Positions 57,481-62,677 of a stretch of DNA of 62,677 nt are shown one piece after another. Position 1 is the stretch's first letter. The number at the start of each line of letters is the position of its first letter. Under the pieces are notes generated by a model, which was given only the letters and a program-made list of their open reading frames with translations, did not search any database and had not been told where the DNA came from. The DNA comes from Gnomoniopsis sp. IMI 355080 (Eukaryota; Ascomycota; Sordariomycetes; Diaporthales; Gnomoniaceae): the NCBI GenBank assembly GCA_027946555.1, contig JAPEVC010000209.1:1-62677 (forward strand). The letters run 5' to 3'. A program made the translations under genes and the position numbers.

Positions 57481-58613
57481 CTACCAGGTCAGAATAGCAC
57501 CTGCCGCGCCTGGCACAGTAGAAGCCACGTTGCTCGAGCCAAGCAGCGTAAAAGAATATGGAATATCGGAAGCAGTAATATTGCCAGCGGGAGCAGTATT
57601 GCTTGCTCCACCGAGGTCGTTGTCCGAAGCTGTGACATACCCAACATCATCCGAGTACAGACTAGCAATGGGCTCGGTGACGTTCACAAAGACATTGCTT
57701 TGCACAAGCATCTGAGCGCCATCGCGAGAGTCGATGGCCGTGTCCATGTTCTTGTAATAGTTGTTATAGACATGGCCAGTGCCAAAGCGGAGAGACGGAC
57801 CGCGCGAGCCAAGATTCAGCCAATAATTATTGGCGTAGGTGACACGAAGGTGACCAGTGTCCTCATCTCCATTGCTATCGCTATGTCCAACCAGACTAGT
57901 CTTGTAATGATCGTGAAAGTATGTGTAAGAGATGGTGATGAAGTCAGCAGCATGGGATGCGTCGATCAGACCGTCATAGTAATCTTTATCGTGGTCTAGG
58001 TCGCTGTATAACTCGCAATGATCGATCCAAACGTTTGTCGTTTGCTAGAGAAGAGGTCAGCAGAAGTGTATATATACACAACAAAGTCTCACCTACATCA
58101 ATTCGTATGCCGTCGCCCTTTGTCGAAGCGAGAACCTTGGAAGAGATAATGTTCCGGACAATGATATTGCTCTGTCTGCGAAGGTACAACCCAACGCCAT
58201 CGAACGCTGCAGTTGAATGAGTATTTAGTATGATTCGCCAAAAAAGAGTTCTGTACAGAGAAATTCCATTATATGGCAGACTTACTAGCACCTGGAAGTC
58301 CGACGATGGTTTTGTTGCTTCCAATACGGATATCTGTCTCTCCAGAAATCGTTCCAGACACGACGATAATCCTTGGCGTAGAGTCATCCTCATCAACGGC
58401 CGCAGTGAATTGGGCAAGAGTTGACACAGTAGTCACTGTGCCTCCAGAGCCGCCCTTGGTCCCTCCATTTGTTGACGCGTAGCCCAGAGTTGCGGCATCT
58501 GAGATAGTGGCACGCTTCTCAATCTTGGCAGGCAACTCGAGATTGGTTGTAGGAGTCGGCGAAGCTGCTGCAAGCGCCAGCAGCGTTGCTAGAGCAAGGA
58601 CAATTTTGTACAT
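57481..58613 (-). CDS. Secreted pectate lyase, PL1 family
   Basis: Three exons on the minus strand (58613-58286, 58206-58097, 58044-57481; introns 79 and 52 nt) give 333 residues. A signal peptide (YKIVLALATLLALAAA) is followed by a short Thr/Pro propeptide. PL1 landmarks are TVSTLAQFTAAV, IIVVSGTISG, the calcium-binding strand 'VWIDHCELYSD' (WIDH motif, after the second splice), DGLIDASHAADFITISYTYFHDH with the following K, and NLGSRGPSLRFGTGHVYNNYY holding the catalytic Arg (RxPxxR). The enzyme cuts demethylated pectin outside the cell by beta-elimination with Ca2+. This supports a plant-associated or litter-decaying fungus. All motifs look intact. Confidence 0.92.
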
Positions 58614-59469
58614 TATGAAGACGATGAATTGACGATGACTTAATAAACGATACTCAATGTCGAATCGAAGACACTCTCAGGGCAATCACATATTTTGAAT
58701 ATACTCCAGTATGAATGTCTTATATGTTCATTGCAAGAGTCCTCCTACCCCTTCAGCCTCCTCCTACTCACTCCATCTTACGAATCATTAGCAGAGATGG
58801 AAGCATTCGCAGCAATATTCTTTCCACCTATAGCATGTTCGATGAAGGAATTTGACCGGTGTCATTGAACTAAGCCCTATGCCCGTCATCATCCCCCATC
58901 GCCTAGGGTATACATCTGCAATGTCAAAACAAAACGTGCCACATGAGTGGATCCAAAAGACTTGGCGCTGTCACTTAATATCGACGGCGCCCCTGTCCCG
59001 CGGCGATGCGCGATCCGTTCCGTTCTAGTGCACATATGTTTCCATTCTTAGAAAGGATATGCTTCAAATTGTGAGCTGTAAGCTGCGAATGAATAAGTAT
59101 ATACCTACAGCAAATTTTCCACCTCTCTGCTGTCATTCTCGGATTACACCTAGGTGCTTATTCAGCAGCTCCATGGAAGTACTCTCAAAGTAAGCCTGAT
59201 GTTTTGGAAACTATCTGAGATAAGACTATATGGCTGCTTCTTGGTAGGTAGTCTTCTAGTTATGCTATAGCTTAAAAATCCTTGACTTCGACCTAATGAA
59301 AACGAGGGTACTTTCGTTGTCTGTTTCAATCCTGTGATATCAGACTCCGCAGCCTGTAGAAGCGGTGTCTGATTGTCAACCTCATCTTTCGACTGGTTTA
59401 CCCCCGTCCCATCTGAAGAAGCGATATTTTGAATCTCCGGCAGCTATTCAACGATGACCTCGCAACCTG
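58614..59469. other. Spacer, promoter of the pectate lyase gene
   Basis: About 855 bp between the pectate lyase start and the 3' end of the right-edge gene. TATA-like TATAAG lies near 58720. Nothing else recognised. Confidence 0.5.
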
Positions 59470-62400
59470 TTAGGCGATAATTATGTCAAAGTCCATAATA
59501 TTACGATGGTCCTCTAAGCAAAGCAGACATGGATTGGCAGGAAGCATCAGCACCTTCTTGCCCATCTGTCGACACACAGCCGCAGCGGCAATCCTTGCCT
59601 GCCAATTGCCAGTCTCTCGGGGGATTCCGGTCGATAACGGAGAGTCGAGCAACTCATCCCAGCAGTCGAGACTCATAAGCTGGCGCGCATTATGGTAGTC
59701 CACTGAGCCCCCAATGGACGATGCGGTGATATGTTCACCCTCCTCGTCTGAGTTATGTATACAAGAAGCAAGTACTTTGACCTGGGAACTGGTGAATATT
59801 GACAAAACATCAATGTCACCGATATCGCTACCTTTGTCATTGAGTGTAATGACTGACTCGAGGAGTATAGCTTGTCTATCACGAAGACCACGGGTACCCA
59901 AATCGATAGCAACTTCAAGATCTGTAAAACTTAAATGTAGTGACGTGCCACCGAAATGGTCCATGAAAATGCCATCGAAAGGGTTGTGGTTAATCAGATG
60001 CCAGGATGCGAGGTTAGCCTCTTTGAGCCTTGGACTGGATGGCGAGATCAAGAAAGCCATCTCGGAACGACCCAGGTTGCCGAAGACCCGCATGATCGGT
60101 GGAACCGAGCCTTTCTCTGATGGGTCGCTGACGAGAGCAGAGGCAACAAATATCGAGTCGTGGCTGGACATTGCCATGACATCCCGCAGTGTTGGTGGGC
60201 TGATGAGGAATCGTCCCGATTCAAACATGGCCAGACAAGCGAATATCGCTGACAGTCCGGTGTCACCAACTGCTTTAGATGGGCGGATTCTCTGGACCCA
60301 TTCTGTTGAAGCAAGAGGAATCCTGAGAACCTCGAGACTGACTGTCGCTCCGGTCAACTGCTCATACAAGCTTTCTGCGAAAACCATTGCATTGAGCGCT
60401 TCTCGTAGCAGGCTCTTGCGAAACCAGCGATGCAACTGAACATAGAGTGCCTCCGGTGCCAGATTTTGAGAATTCAATACAGTCTCTACTTCATCGATAG
60501 TGGCTTGGTATCCCACATCTGTTTTTCTGCGCTGCCCATCACTAATCTGGGATGTGTCGCTCTTGTAGATTGCGCAAGTATCTCGATCACCTAGCACGAA
60601 TTGATACCATGTCGAGACTCTGCTATCTTTACGATTCCATAAAAATTGATCGTGACTTGCTTCAGAAATATCGGTGGAAGACAGCCATAGTAGCTCTTCC
60701 CCAAGTTGTTCGATTCGCGACCTCTTGGTCGTGTTATGGCATCGGGCGCAATCCGATCCACAGCTGTGCGCTCCATCTGGATGATCGAACGGGTAATCTT
60801 CGCGCTCCTTATAGTTGGCACACTTGAAGTTTCCGGGATGGCATGACTGGGTGCAAAAGACCTGATGATCGACTTTGCAAGAGCAAAGAGGGCCGGTTGC
60901 GACCATACACCCACAATTGGGTCCGTTGCAATTGATGATCTCATTCTCGGCCATATCTTCCTGTCTCCTGATTGCCCAGCGATGGTAACCCTCACTGGAA
61001 AGCTTAGTCCCATCAGCAGCTCTATTCAGATCGTCTCGCTTAATGGGAAAGACTGATGCATATTCGCATTCGAGGGCACGATTGATGGCTCGCAAATATC
61101 TTCGTCATGCATAAGAAGAGTCCCTAGTGTCTTCTTCGGTTGACGACTGGCCTCGGTGATTATCTTCCGGTCGTCTTTTCGATGGTAGCGGATGATCATG
61201 TCTGCAGATTTGGAGTTCAAGGGTTTTGCGGCTCGTCTGAGAAGGGCAATCTTATCTTCCGCATGCTCTTCGTGGAAAAGACCTAAAAGATTATCAAATC
61301 CAGATAGTCCGAACACATTGGAAAGGTAATTGCTGTCGCTGAGGAATCCTGAACCTGATCGGACGCCTAGACCTAGCAGTTTTGAGGTCTGCTGAGATCT
61401 TATCCCCCTTGAACTCAGATGTCTCTTAGAAGCTCTCGATAGTAGGTCTAGCCACTCAAGTTCTGGCACACCTTGGTCTGCAATGACATTATTTATAATC
61501 TCAGGAAGAGACATTATAAGACGGCAACAACGGGCTGTGTCCGGACAGAAACTCTTTACCCAGGGTGAGATGACCATTCCCAATACCACGACTAGAAAGT
61601 CATCCATTGGAACTCGTGATGTGTCCGGTGTTAGGCGGCCTGAGACAGTGACGGGCGGTGAATAGTACCGCAAACGTGACATTGGCAAGGACCAGAAGAC
61701 ACCAGAGGATTCTCCCTCTGCAGGTGTAACTTGTACTGCGACAGTGAGCAGAGAACCATTCATGATAGGGTCATTCTGGTCAACTGGCTTCATAACGTCA
61801 GATAGAACCACCATGTTGGGATAAAGGTGCCAGGCCGATACCCCTAAGAGCGTAGCACCGTCCCGTATCTGTTGAGGTATCCCTTGAACTAGTCGTTCCA
61901 TAGCGGTCATGGCCGAGATCCATGCTCTTGTAACACTCTCGTATAGATCTGTGCTAGAGTTGACTTCGAGCTCCATGTTATCCATGATCAGCATAAGTTG
62001 AGTCTGCTGAATGCGTTTCGTACTGTCGGCAGTCTGTATCCAGGACCGAGCACTGCTATCCCAATTTGCCAATTGTTTACGAGTGAAAGACTGCTGAGCT
62101 GCCATAAGCGCAGCGACATTACTGCCATCTCCTGCACATTTGTTGACGTCCTGTCTGCGTCGCTCGACGAGTTCGACCCAAACTGACGTTGCCTCGTGGG
62201 CCTTCCATATCCTTGCTAGCATACATGCTAGCAGATGGACCGCCAGGGCACTCCTCCCCGATGTAGCTGTTGACCGTTATTATCCTGCCGTAGTATCTAG
62301 CAGCTCCGTACCACGGGAGAAGTGCTTACCTGCTGTCCAGATACTAGTTGCGTCCGGCCCAGCCTGAGAAGAGAATATATTAAAGCTGGTTGCTTCTGAT

Positions 62401-62677
62401 TGCGACTCTCTACTTGATTCGAATGAGATTTCAGAGACACGCTGGCCATATGCCCGAAGAAGGTTTGGAATCGATGGCACTTTAGATTCGAACAAGGCAC
62501 CAAGCTTTCTGGCAGTGACATGATGTAGACCTGTCTCAGCCTCATTAAGGCGTGATTTCGAAAGCGCGTCCCGAACGCCATAAAACTCCTTTGGGGCCTC
62601 AATTGTTACAGTGGAATCAGGAAGGGCTGCACTAGGTGCACAAAGCGCTAGCGTATCGCTAATACCTAGCCCATTCC
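59470..62677 (-). CDS. Large conserved-looking fungal protein of unknown function, frame broken, 5' end outside window
   Basis: The minus-strand frame is open to the right edge, is spliced at intron 62267-62329 (phase 1), and continues to about 61140. There the good coding frame shifts: residues '...RKDDRKIITEAS' are in one frame, and 'RAINRALECEYASVFP...' from about 61100 to the stop at 59470 in another, with a TGA just upstream in the second frame. A 59-nt intron with a weak GTCGTC donor (A|GTCGTC to GCGAG|CC) would restore phase but deletes 'LRA'. The C-terminal part has a Cys/His-rich segment (CNGPNCGC, CSC, FCTQSCHPGNFKC, CGSDCARC), probably zinc-binding, then a long folded-looking region ending in CLLCLEDH. 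I do not recognise the family. It is either disrupted or has an unusual intron. Confidence 0.65.

Overview
The window is nuclear DNA of a filamentous ascomycete (Pezizomycotina; a Sordariomycete-like fungus is my best guess, not proven). The evidence is short GT-AG introns (about 55-130 nt, many with CTAAC or CTGAC branch sites), typical fungal families (Zn2Cys6 regulator, rhodopsin-fold and Git3 receptors, HsbA wall protein, LaeA-like methyltransferase, Dal5-type MFS carrier) and intergenic spacers of 0.3-4 kb. I see 23 protein genes. Most exon structures were rebuilt by hand from splice signals and reading phase. No rRNA gene, CRISPR array or convincing tRNA gene was found.

Layout. 0-11 kb: an AAA ATPase cut by the left edge, a Zn2Cys6 regulator, a GABA-permease-like carrier and a secreted HsbA-like protein. 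11-18.3 kb: mostly non-coding, holding one secreted GH128-like glucanase gene. 18.3-26 kb: an AlkB-fold 2-oxoglutarate dioxygenase with two zinc-binding segments and an in-frame TGA, a protein with an ESCO-type zinc finger, a Vma12-like V-ATPase assembly factor, and a COQ1-like polyprenyl diphosphate synthase. 26-38.5 kb: a rhodopsin-fold membrane protein, a flavin monooxygenase, a SIRT5-like sirtuin, a LaeA-like methyltransferase, a DUF1993 protein and a Git3-type receptor. 38.5-46.5 kb: a 3.9 kb desert, a second rhodopsin-fold protein and a small secreted protein. 46.5-62.7 kb: the mitochondrial ABC exporter ATM1, a large Ser/Asp-rich nuclear-type protein, an MFS carrier, an SDR, a secreted pectate lyase, and a large Cys-containing protein cut by the right edge whose frame is broken in the middle.

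How the genes fit together. This is not a biosynthetic cluster: there is no PKS, NRPS or terpene cyclase. Three genes serve organelles (COQ1 and ATM1 in mitochondria, VMA12 in the ER). Three make secreted wall-active or surface proteins (HsbA, GH128, PL1), and three make seven-helix receptor-type proteins. The least explained items are the AlkB/zinc-ribbon gene, the large right-edge gene, a ten-base palindrome repeated six times between genes, and a short repeat family around ATM1 that ends in a run of three palindromes.
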